15,832 nucleotides of DNA from Deltaproteobacteria bacterium (GTDB lineage: Bacteria; Desulfobacterota; Syntrophia; Syntrophales; UBA5619): contig JAPLJW010000084.1 in NCBI GenBank assembly GCA_026388365.1, positions 1 through 15,832 of the forward strand. Direction: 5' to 3'. The notes under the pieces are model-generated. The model was not told the origin of the DNA, did not search any database, and saw only the letters and a program-made list of their open reading frames with translations. Positions 7,471-13,602 of this stretch are shown one piece after another (position 1 is the stretch's first letter; every line of letters starts with the position of its first letter). The translations under genes and the position numbers were made by a program.

Positions 7471-8199
7471 TCAAAGTTTGTTCGCCCCGGTCTTAGCCAC
7501 CATGCCGCCGGCGTACTGGAGGGAATCGAAGGTCCCCGCGTCGGTCCACCACCCGTCCAGGACGTCCCAGGCGATCTTCCCCTCCCGGATGTAGAAATTG
7601 TTGACGTCGGTGATCTCCAATTCTCCCCGTTCCGAGGGCTTCAGCGTCTTGATGAAATCGAAGACCCGGTGGTCGTACATGTATATCCCGATCACCGCAT
7701 AATTGGAGGCGGGCGCGAGCGGTTTCTCGTCGATCCGGACGATCTTCTTCCCCTCGAAGACGGGCACGCCGAATCGCTGCGGGTCGGAAACCTCTTTCAG
7801 TAGGATGCGGGCTCCCTCCTTCTGCGCCCGGAACGACTCAACGGCCCCGCGGATGTTCCGCTCGATGATGTTGTCGCCGAGAATGACGACAATCTTGTCG
7901 TTGTCGGAAAAAAATTCCGCAAGGCTGAGCGCGGCGGCGATCCCCCCCTCCCCTTCCTGGTAGGTATAGTTGATGTGCCGGAGACCGAACTCCTTCCCGT
8001 TTCCCAAGAGGCGCAGAAAATCCCCCGCGCTGTTTCCGCCGGTCACGATGAGGATCTCGTCGATCCCTGCATCCACCAGGGTCCGGATGGGATAGTAGAT
8101 CATCGGTTGGTTGTAGATCGGCAAGAGATGCTTGTTGGTCACCTTGGTCAGGGGATACATCCGCGTCCCCAGACCTCCCGCCAGGACGACACCCTTCAT
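7471..8199 (-). CDS. Sugar-1-phosphate nucleotidylyltransferase (short RmlA-like, glucose-1-phosphate thymidylyltransferase)
   Basis: This enzyme likely makes dTDP-glucose (or a related NDP-sugar) from the sugar 1-phosphate and an NTP. The 242-aa product has the nucleotide-binding signature LAGGLGTRMYPLTKVTNKH at 6-24 (G8-G9, R13, K23), LPIYNQPMIYYPI, VTGGNSAGDF, and the metal-site motif ILGDNII with D109. RIDEKP and WWTDAGTFDSL match the sugar-binding C-terminal part. It is about 50 aa shorter than RmlA/RfbA, lacking the C-terminal allosteric extension, as in short-form RmlA proteins of spore-coat and streptomycin-type pathways. AAGGAG lies 6 bp before the ATG. Substrate specificity cannot be read from the sequence. 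Confidence 0.87.
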   Translation of the reverse strand: MKGVVLAGGLGTRMYPLTKVTNKHLLPIYNQPMIYYPIRTLVDAGIDEILIVTGGNSAGDFLRLLGNGKEFGLRHINYTYQEGEGGIAAALSLAEFFSDNDKIVVILGDNIIERNIRGAVESFRAQKEGARILLKEVSDPQRFGVPVFEGKKIVRIDEKPLAPASNYAVIGIYMYDHRVFDFIKTLKPSERGELEITDVNNFYIREGKIAWDVLDGWWTDAGTFDSLQYAGGMVAKTGANKL

Positions 8200-8218
8200 G
8201 CGATTCTCCTTTCGATTT

Positions 8219-8255
8219 GCCTAAGGGGACAGACTTCAAATCTGTCCCCTTAGGC
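8219..8255. repeat. Long palindrome (GTDLKSVP-type REP element)
   Basis: GCCTAAGGGGACAGA (8219-8233) and its exact complement (8241-8255) form a 15-bp stem around the loop CTTCAAA. There is no T tract on either side. Translated on the minus strand it reads GTDLKSVPLG, a phrase familiar from spurious small ORFs in many genomes, which marks it as a dispersed mobile repeat. It lies in the 5' region of the rmlA-like gene. Confidence 0.85.
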
Positions 8256-8265
8256 GTCACCTGTG

Positions 8266-8295
8266 TTCATATCACATTTTCAAAAAGGATCACAA
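8266..8295 (-). promoter_or_regulatory. Possible promoter of the rmlA-like gene
   Basis: On the minus strand TTGTGA (8290-8295), an 18-bp spacer and TATGAA (8266-8271) precede the gene by about 70 bp. The match to consensus is moderate. If used, the transcript leader would contain the 8219-8255 hairpin. Confidence 0.3.
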
Positions 8296-8305
8296 CGAAA
8301 AACCG

Positions 8306-8333
8306 TTTACATCCTCCATAGTCATGTTATAAA
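8306..8333 (+). promoter_or_regulatory. Candidate promoter of ribD
   Basis: TTTACA (8306-8311), a 16-bp spacer and TATAAA (8328-8333) lie 30 bp before the ribD ATG. This leaves a leader of only about 25 nt, so there is no room for an FMN riboswitch between this promoter and the gene. None was seen further upstream either. Confidence 0.5.
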
Positions 8334-8363
8334 AGACTGAACGCAAACCGGGAGAGACAAATC

Positions 8364-9224
8364 ATGACAGCGGGGAAAAACCATTCGACCGATGAGAGGT
8401 TCATGCGCCGGGCCCTCGCGCTGGCGCGGAAAGGGGAAGGAAGCGTCAGCCCGAATCCGCTGGTCGGCGCCGTCATCGTCCGGAACGGCCGGATCATCGC
8501 TGAAGGCTTCCACCGCTGCTGCGGGGAGGACCACGCGGAGATCGACGCCATCCGGAATGCAACGGAACCGATCGCGGGGGCGACCTTCTACATCACCCTG
8601 GAGCCGTGCAGCCATCACGGCCGGACCCCCCCCTGCATCGAAGCCCTGATCGCGCACCGCCCGGGCCGCGTGGTCGTCGGCGCCGTCGATCCCAACCCGC
8701 TCGTCTCCGGGAGGGGCATCGAGGCCTTGAAGCAAAGCGGCATCGAAACAGAGGTCGGCGTCCTCGAGGAGGCCTGTCGGGAGAGCAACCGGGTCTTCTT
8801 CAAATACATCCGGACCGGCCTTCCCTATGTCACCCTGAAGTTCGCCCAGACCCTCGACGGCCGGATTGCCGCCGCCTCGGGCCACTCTCGCTGGATCAGC
8901 TCGCCCCCGTCCCTCCGTTTCGCCCACCGGTTGCGGGCGGTCCACGACGCGATCCTCGTCGGCGCGGGCACCGTCCTTACGGACAACCCGGAGCTCACCT
9001 GCCGAGCTCACCTGCCGTCTTGTCCGGGGCCGGGATCCCCTCCGGATCGTCGTCGATTCCCGCCTGCGTCTTTCGCCCGATGCAACCGTTTTTTCGGATG
9101 GAAAGCGGACGCTCGCGGCCGCGACCCGCCACGCCCCGCCGGAGAGGCGGCAGCTTCTGCAGCAGAAGGGAATCGAGGTCCTGGAGATCGGCGAGAACCC
9201 GGCGGGACGCGTCGATCTGCGTGA
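8364..9224 (+). CDS. ribD: RibD, bifunctional riboflavin deaminase/reductase, frameshifted in the reductase domain
   Basis: RibD carries out the second and third steps of riboflavin synthesis: pyrimidine deamination, then NADPH-dependent ribosyl reduction. The deaminase domain is complete: FMRRALALARKGEGSVSPNP, VGAVIV, zinc motif HAE at 57-59, and PCSHHGRTPPC at 81-91 (C82, C91). The reductase domain begins near 153 with PYVTLKFAQTLDGRIA and runs to LTDNPELTC at about 213. There a 13-bp tandem duplication shifts the frame, and the remaining 73 or so residues are not RibD-like. With one copy removed, the frame runs from 8364 to 9531 and encodes 384 aa, a normal RibD length. GGGAGA lies about 9 bp before the ATG. 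Confidence 0.92.
   Translation: MTAGKNHSTDERFMRRALALARKGEGSVSPNPLVGAVIVRNGRIIAEGFHRCCGEDHAEIDAIRNATEPIAGATFYITLEPCSHHGRTPPCIEALIAHRPGRVVVGAVDPNPLVSGRGIEALKQSGIETEVGVLEEACRESNRVFFKYIRTGLPYVTLKFAQTLDGRIAAASGHSRWISSPPSLRFAHRLRAVHDAILVGAGTVLTDNPELTCRAHLPSCPGPGSPPDRRRFPPASFARCNRFFGWKADARGRDPPRPAGEAAASAAEGNRGPGDRREPGGTRRSA
8991..9016. repeat. Exact 13-bp tandem duplication inside ribD
   Basis: GAGCTCACCTGCC occurs twice in direct succession (8991-9003 and 9004-9016). The first copy begins exactly at the codon for E210. Thirteen is 3n+1, so the downstream reductase coding sequence moves out of frame. Deleting either copy restores ELTCRLVRGRDPLRIVVDSR. Confidence 0.93.
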
Positions 9225-9531
9225 ACTCCTGACGCTGCTTGGGAAACGGGAGATTTCTTCCCTGCTCGTTGAGGGGGGCGCCGCCGTGGCCACCTCATTT
9301 TTGAAGGAAAACCTGGCCGACCGCCTGATCGTCATCCTCGCCCCAAAGATCGTCGGCCTTGGGATCAACGCCATCGGCGACCTGGGCATCCGGCGGATGG
9401 ACGACGCCCTGGGTTTTTCCTTCCAGCGGGTCACCCGCCAGGGCCCAGATCTCATCCTGGATGCCCGGATCGGCTGCCCCAAGAGAGACACAGACGCTCC
9501 GCCGCCCGGATCCCGTCGAGGGCGGAGCTGA
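9004..9531 (+). pseudogene. ribD: ribD reductase-domain remainder in the shifted frame
   Basis: After the 13-bp duplication the RibD reductase domain continues in another frame: LVRGRDPLRIVVDSRLRLSP, then ISSLLVEGGAAVATSFL (the conserved LxEGGa motif), ADRLIVILAPKIVG and VTRQGPDLILDARIG, before a TGA at 9529-9531. The segment has no ribosome binding site of its own. As sequenced it is not expected to be made except by frameshifting. The last residues, PKRDTDAPPPGSRRGRS, look like read-through into the convergent gene, whose 3' end this overlaps by 80 bp. Confidence 0.85.
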
Positions 9532-10312
9532 TGATCCCGCCGGCGTAACCGGCGCCCTCACCGCAGGGGAAAAGCCCCGCCGCGTTCACACCCTGGCCGT
9601 CCTCGCCCCGGAGGATCCGGACCGGCGAGGAGGTCCTCGTCTCCACGCCGATCAGATGGGCCTCCCCGGTGATGAACCCCGGCATCTTCCGTTCAAATTC
9701 GGTGAACCCCCGTTTCATGGCCTCCACGGCAAAGGGGGGAAGAACGTCCTTGAGGTCCGCCTCGCGGACGCCGGGGAGGAAACTGCACCTTCCGACCGAT
9801 GAATCATTCTTCCCCGCCAGAAAATCGGTCAGCCTCTGCACCGGGGCGCAATAGTCTCCGCCGCCCGCTTGAAAGGCCCTCTCTTCCCAGTGCCGGCGGA
9901 AAACCAGACCCGCCAGCGGGCCTTCGCCTCCCAGATCCTCAACCCGGACATTGACGACCACGGCGCTGTTTGCATAGGGGCTGTCCCTGCGGAAACGGCT
10001 CATCCCGTTTGTGATCAAGCCGCCCGCCTCCGCACTGCACCCGATCACCATACCGCCGGGACACATGCAGAAGGAATAGACGGAGCGGTTCAGCGCCCCG
10101 ATCTTCGCCGTGAGAAAATAATCGGCGGGAGGCAGGTCCGGATGGCCGGCCCACCGCCCGTACTGGATCCGGCTGATGATCTCCTGGGGATGTTCGATAC
10201 GGAGGCCGACGGCAAAGGCTTTGGGCGCCAGGGCGACCCCCCGCTCCGCCAGTTTCCGGTAGGTGTCGTCGGCGGACTGCCCGGTCGCAAGAATCAGATG
10301 ATCCGTCCGGAT
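9452..10312 (-). pseudogene. FAD-dependent dehydrogenase (COG2509-like), part after the amber stop
   Basis: In the same frame as the segment that ends at 10313, translation resumes directly after the TAG: IRTDHLILATGQSADDTYRK, then RGVALAPKAFAVGLRIEHPQ, CMCPGGMVIGCSAEAGGL, VYSFC and PFAVEAMKRGFTEFERK. It ends in the FAD-binding close GLFPCGEGAGYAGGIISSALDGIRAAERL. These are the C-terminal substrate and FAD motifs of the YhiN/COG2509-like family. The first in-frame ATG after the stop is at 10066, which would leave out much of the domain. The product should be one protein with the upstream half. The 3' end overlaps ribD on the other strand by 80 bp. Confidence 0.85.
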
Positions 10313-11263
10313 CTATTCCGAACCGTTCACGACGATCCCGACCAGTTTCCGCTGCCGGATCAGAAAATCGGTCACGCGCGCCCCGAAACGGACCTCGCAG
10401 CCCATCCCGATCAGCCGGTGGCGGAGATTCACCACGATCTCCCGCAGGCGGTCCGTCCCGATATGGGGGCGGGCGTCCACCAGGATGTCCGCCGGCGCCC
10501 CCATGTCCACCAGAACCCGTTTAACCCAGGCGGTGTAGGGATTCTTGACCCGTGTCGTCAGTTTGCCGTCGGAAAAGGTCCCCGCGCCGCCCTCCCCGAA
10601 ATGGACTTGGCTCTCCGGGTTCAGGACTCCGGCTTCCCAGAAGGCGCGAACGTCGGAGAGACGCTCCGGAACCGGCTTCCCCCGTTCGAGCAGAAGGACG
10701 GGCATCCCCTTCGCGGCGAGCGTCAGGGCGGCGAAAAGCCCCGCCGGTCCGCAGCCGACGACAGCCGGGCTTCGCTCGAAAACAGGGGCGCCGCCGGACG
10801 CTCGCCGGGAATAAACCACCTCGCCGCAAGCCGTCGGGTATTGGATGTCATTTCTGGCTTGACGGAGCCTGCCCCGTACTGGATACGGGGGAATCCAGTC
10901 CTCTCTTGGATTCCCGCTGGAGTTTACCCCGTACTTGATACGGGGCGGGAATGACGTGAGCGAGTCAAACCCCGGGGAACAACCCCTAAGGGATTCATCC
11001 GGTCCATTTGCCTCTTCGGCCACACTCACCCCCGAGACGTTCCGTCCCGGGCCCGGTTTCCAACCGACGCCGTCCGCCAGCCGGACGGTCAGCAGAAAGA
11101 CAAAACGGGGCGGACGGGAACGCCGCGCATCGATCGACCGCCGGATCACCCGGAGATCGGTGATCACACGCCTGGAAAGGCCGAGGAGGGAGGCGACGCG
11201 GGCAGGGAGAACTTCCTCCGGTTCGCCCAGGGCGAGAGTCAAGCCGTTGATCTTCAATACCAT
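10313..11263 (-). CDS. FAD-dependent dehydrogenase (COG2509-like), N-terminal part, interrupted
   Basis: This is an uncharacterised NAD(P)/FAD-dependent dehydrogenase of the COG2509 type. The N-terminal accessory domain (residues 1-62, with LLGLSRRVITDLRVIRRSID and PPRFVFLLTVRL) is followed by an unusually long linker. The Rossmann fold comes next: AVVGCGPAGLFAALTLA with GxGPAG at 170-175, then ESQVHFGEGGAGTFSDGKLT and the KNPYTAWVKRVLVDMGAP region. Residues of about 103-139 are encoded by an inserted palindromic repeat. The frame ends in TAG at 10313-10315 just after GIVVNGSE, immediately before the second FAD segment, which continues in frame. The reaction and substrate of this family are not established. 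The gene converges on ribD. Confidence 0.85.
   Translation of the reverse strand: MVLKINGLTLALGEPEEVLPARVASLLGLSRRVITDLRVIRRSIDARRSRPPRFVFLLTVRLADGVGWKPGPGRNVSGVSVAEEANGPDESLRGCSPGFDSLTSFPPRIKYGVNSSGNPREDWIPPYPVRGRLRQARNDIQYPTACGEVVYSRRASGGAPVFERSPAVVGCGPAGLFAALTLAAKGMPVLLLERGKPVPERLSDVRAFWEAGVLNPESQVHFGEGGAGTFSDGKLTTRVKNPYTAWVKRVLVDMGAPADILVDARPHIGTDRLREIVVNLRHRLIGMGCEVRFGARVTDFLIRQRKLVGIVVNGSE
10847..10955. repeat. Palindromic REP-like element inside the FAD dehydrogenase gene
   Basis: The element is bounded by GTCATT (10847-10852) and AATGAC (10950-10955). It contains CCCCGTA-CTGGA-TACGGGG (10872-10890), GGAATCCA/TGGATTCC arms (10890-10897 and 10907-10914) and CCCCGTA-CTTGA-TACGGGG (10927-10945). 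It belongs to the same general GTCATTCCCGC family as the copy at 7378-7455 but has different stem arms. On the minus strand it is open and encodes NPREDWIPPYPVRGRLRQAR, a phrase typical of this repeat, in the linker between the accessory domain and the FAD domain. Confidence 0.85.
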
Positions 11264-11365
11264 TGCTTTTTAACTCTTGAAAAATGCCATCCGTTGTTAT
11301 AGATCACCCCCGAACGCGCGGATAAAGCAGATGGGGTTTACTGCCTCCCGCCGAAAGAGAAGTCC

Positions 11366-11869
11366 ATGCCCTGGTATGCCGTCCACACGCGAAGCCGCCA
11401 TGAAGACCGGGTCTGTCTCGGTCTCCTGCAGAAGTCTTTTCACGCCTTTCTCCCGAAGTTGGAGGTCTGGAGCAAGCGGAAAGACCGGCGGAAGAAAATC
11501 ATGATCCCCATGTTTCCGGGGTATCTCTTCGTCGAACTCGCCGCGCTGAACAATGATATCAAGGTTGATGTTCTCAAAACCTTTGGCGTCGTCCGCATCC
11601 TTGGGAAGCCCGCGGGTTCGGAACCCATTGCGGTTCCCGACGACAAGATCGACGCCATCCGGCGGATCGTCGATTCGAAGGTGGAGGTGCAGCAGTTCCA
11701 GTATCCGAAAGTCGGAGAACCGGCCCGGATCATTGACGGCCCCTTCAAGGGGGTGGAAGGCCAGGTTCTTCGAACGGATTATGAAAAAGAACTCTTCGTG
11801 ATCGAAATCGAACTGCTCCAGCGTTCCGTCGCAATCAAACTGGAAGGGTTCCAGATCGCCCGGCTCTGA
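11366..11869 (+). CDS. NusG-family transcription antiterminator paralogue (RfaH/UpxY/LoaP-like)
   Basis: This is a specialised NusG homologue expected to ride on RNA polymerase and suppress pausing or termination in a target operon. The 167-aa product has an NGN domain beginning with PWYAVHTRSRHEDRV and the signature IMIPMFPGYLFVEL (45-58), followed by KTFGVVRILG. A KOW domain starts near 116 with VGEPARIIDGPFKGVEGQV. It lacks the acidic insert and secE-rplK neighbourhood of housekeeping NusG. The basic WSKRKDRRKK stretch is typical of the paralogues that control polysaccharide or secondary-metabolite clusters. It stands alone on the + strand with the next gene converging on it, so its target operon is not immediately downstream. 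AGAAG lies about 6 bp before the ATG. Confidence 0.87.
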   Translation: MPWYAVHTRSRHEDRVCLGLLQKSFHAFLPKLEVWSKRKDRRKKIMIPMFPGYLFVELAALNNDIKVDVLKTFGVVRILGKPAGSEPIAVPDDKIDAIRRIVDSKVEVQQFQYPKVGEPARIIDGPFKGVEGQVLRTDYEKELFVIEIELLQRSVAIKLEGFQIARL

Positions 11870-11908
11870 TCCTGTGAAAGCTTCTCTTCTTCGGAGTAGG
11901 ATTGGAAG

Positions 11909-12376
11909 TCATTCAGGCATAAATCGCTTCAATCTCTGGATTCGCTCCTCGAATGTCGGGTAATCTCCCTCTTTCCATTCGATGACTTGCATCACCACGC
12001 CACTCAAGTCTTTCGGGCTCAGCAGAATTTCTCGTCGCCCTTCACCGAAGGATTCCCGGTGAGGAATGCGTATTCCTTTCGCTTCCAGGTCGCGCACATA
12101 CTCATCAAGATTATCAACGGTCAATCCGATGTGATGAAGGCCTTCTCCCCGTTTCTCAATAAACTTCGACAGAAAACCACCCGGGTCGACAGCTCCGTCG
12201 AGTACGATCAAGTTGTCCCCCAGCTTAAGATATGCAACGTTCGTTTTATTCCCTTGCATGGGGATTTCACCTCTGGCGACCAACTCCGCCCCCAATATCG
12301 TCTGATACTTCACCACGCTCGCTTCTACATCCCGCACGGCAACAGCAATGTGATCGACCCGAATGATTTTCGCCAT
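11909..12376 (-). CDS. Methylmalonyl-CoA epimerase-like VOC-family protein
   Basis: The product is a 155-aa VOC-fold protein that resembles methylmalonyl-CoA epimerase along its length: VDHIAVAVRDVEASVVKYQT, GNKTNVAYLKLGDNLIVLDG, FLSKFIEKRGEGLHHIGLTV and LSPKDLSGVVMQV. By eye alignment the four metal ligands of that enzyme would be H9, V58, H82 and Q130. Two of the usual carboxylate/Gln positions are therefore changed, and canonical epimerase activity is uncertain. GAGGGGG lies 5 bp before the ATG. It is the last gene of a minus-strand unit with the CoA-transferase (26 bp upstream) and converges on the NusG paralogue 39 bp away. A role in handling an acyl-CoA made by the neighbouring transferase is inference. 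Confidence 0.72.
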   Translation of the reverse strand: MAKIIRVDHIAVAVRDVEASVVKYQTILGAELVARGEIPMQGNKTNVAYLKLGDNLIVLDGAVDPGGFLSKFIEKRGEGLHHIGLTVDNLDEYVRDLEAKGIRIPHRESFGEGRREILLSPKDLSGVVMQVIEWKEGDYPTFEERIQRLKRFMPE

Positions 12377-12402
12377 GTTTCCCCCTCTTTGTCGTATTCG
12401 AA

Positions 12403-13602
12403 TTATATGATCCCCTTTATTTTCAATGCACCATACTCCCCATCAGACAACGACAATAAGTTCTGATAGATTTCTTCATTGTGCGCTCCCAAGGCAGGGG
12501 CGACGTATTCGATGCTGCCGGGGGATTCGGATAATTTAGGAACGATTCCGGACGTCATTATTTTGCGACCGGAACCCAGCACGGTTTCGATAATATTTTC
12601 ACGCGCGGCAATATGAGGATCATGGAAGGTATCTGCGATATTGTTGATTTTACAAGCAGGGATCCCCGCTTTTTCCAATCGATCCAGCAATTCTTTCAGA
12701 TCATTCCGCGCCGTCCATTCAGCGATAATGGCGTGGAGCGTTTCTTGATTCTCCGCCCGCTTTCTTTGGGTCTGGAATTTTGGATCCTGGTCCAAATCAT
12801 CCCGGTCCATCGTTTTCACAAATCTTTTCCAAATGTTATCCGTTCCCGCGTTGATCACCAACCATTGACGGTCTTTCGTCATAAATGTTTGAGCGGGGGC
12901 AAACTGCGGATTTGAATTGCCCATGCGCTCGGGAATAATACCGAACTGGCCATACTCCTCCACTTGGTTCATGAGGCGAAAGAGCCCTTCGTAGAGGGCG
13001 ATGTCGATTTCCTGGCCTTTCCCGCCATGAAAATCACGGTGGTAAATGGCAAACATCACACCGATTGTACAGAACAATGCCGTAATGTAATCGGCCAGGG
13101 CGCCAGCGGGCCGAACAGGAGGCTTATCGGGAAACCCTGTGATGTAGTCCTGTCCTGCGAAAGCCGTGGCAATCCGGTCAAAGGCAAGACGATCCCGGTA
13201 AGGTCCGTATTGACCAAATCCGGAGACATGCGCAAGGACCAGCCGAGGGTTTATTTTTGAAAGTTCCGGATAATCGAGGCCCCATCCCCTAAGGGTGTCG
13301 GGGCGAAAATTTTCAAGGACCACGTCGGCCAAAGGGACCAGTCTCTTGAAGAGTCTTTGCCCTTCTGGAACACGCAAATCCAGAGTAATGCACTTCTTGT
13401 TACGAGCCAGAGATATAAAAAAAGAGCTGGTTTCATCAATTTTTTTGCCTAAATTTCTGGCCGGATCCCCCACCTTGGGATCCTCTACTTTAATGACCTC
13501 GGCCCCAAATTCAGACAGGAGCGTGCCACAGAAAGGACCCCCGATTAAACTCCCGATTTCTATCACCCGCAGACCCTCAAGTGCTTTTTCTCTTGAAGTC
13601 AT
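12403..13602 (-). CDS. CaiB/BaiF family III CoA-transferase
   Basis: This enzyme moves CoA between an acyl-CoA donor and a carboxylic acid through a mixed-anhydride/aspartyl-CoA mechanism in the cytoplasm. At 399 aa it has full family length. Visible motifs are LEGLRVIEIGSLIGGPFCGT, LLSEFGAEVIKVEDPKVGDP, NKKCITLDLR, LADVVLENFRPDTLRGWGLD, VSGFGQYGPYRDRLAFD and GALADYITALF with the expected catalytic Asp at D171, plus GKGQEIDIALYEGLFRLM. AGGAGG (13614-13619) lies 11 bp before the ATG, inside a transposase remnant that is in frame with this gene. The region looks AT-richer than ribD or pilY1. Neighbours (nitronate monooxygenase-like upstream, epimerase-like downstream) suggest a small catabolic operon; the acid substrate is unknown. 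Confidence 0.9.
   Translation of the reverse strand: MTSREKALEGLRVIEIGSLIGGPFCGTLLSEFGAEVIKVEDPKVGDPARNLGKKIDETSSFFISLARNKKCITLDLRVPEGQRLFKRLVPLADVVLENFRPDTLRGWGLDYPELSKINPRLVLAHVSGFGQYGPYRDRLAFDRIATAFAGQDYITGFPDKPPVRPAGALADYITALFCTIGVMFAIYHRDFHGGKGQEIDIALYEGLFRLMNQVEEYGQFGIIPERMGNSNPQFAPAQTFMTKDRQWLVINAGTDNIWKRFVKTMDRDDLDQDPKFQTQRKRAENQETLHAIIAEWTARNDLKELLDRLEKAGIPACKINNIADTFHDPHIAARENIIETVLGSGRKIMTSGIVPKLSESPGSIEYVAPALGAHNEEIYQNLLSLSDGEYGALKIKGII

Noticed and set aside
8256..8363. FMN riboswitch upstream of ribD
   Set aside because: The candidate promoter leaves only about 25 nt of leader, and no conserved RFN-element core was recognisable in the region.
8322..9491. 389-codon open frame on the minus strand opposite ribD
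   Set aside because: It covers the ribD promoter and coding sequence, has Arg/Pro/Ser-rich composition and no recognisable domain. The ribD frame on the + strand explains the region.
10313..10315. Amber codon decoded as pyrrolysine
   Set aside because: It is a single TAG at a non-catalytic position with no amber-suppressor genes visible in the window. Nonsense mutation or sequence error is simpler.
9869..10954. 361-codon open frame on the + strand opposite the FAD dehydrogenase
   Set aside because: The minus strand carries clear FAD/Rossmann motifs in this interval, whereas the + strand frame is low-information and ends in translated palindromic repeat.
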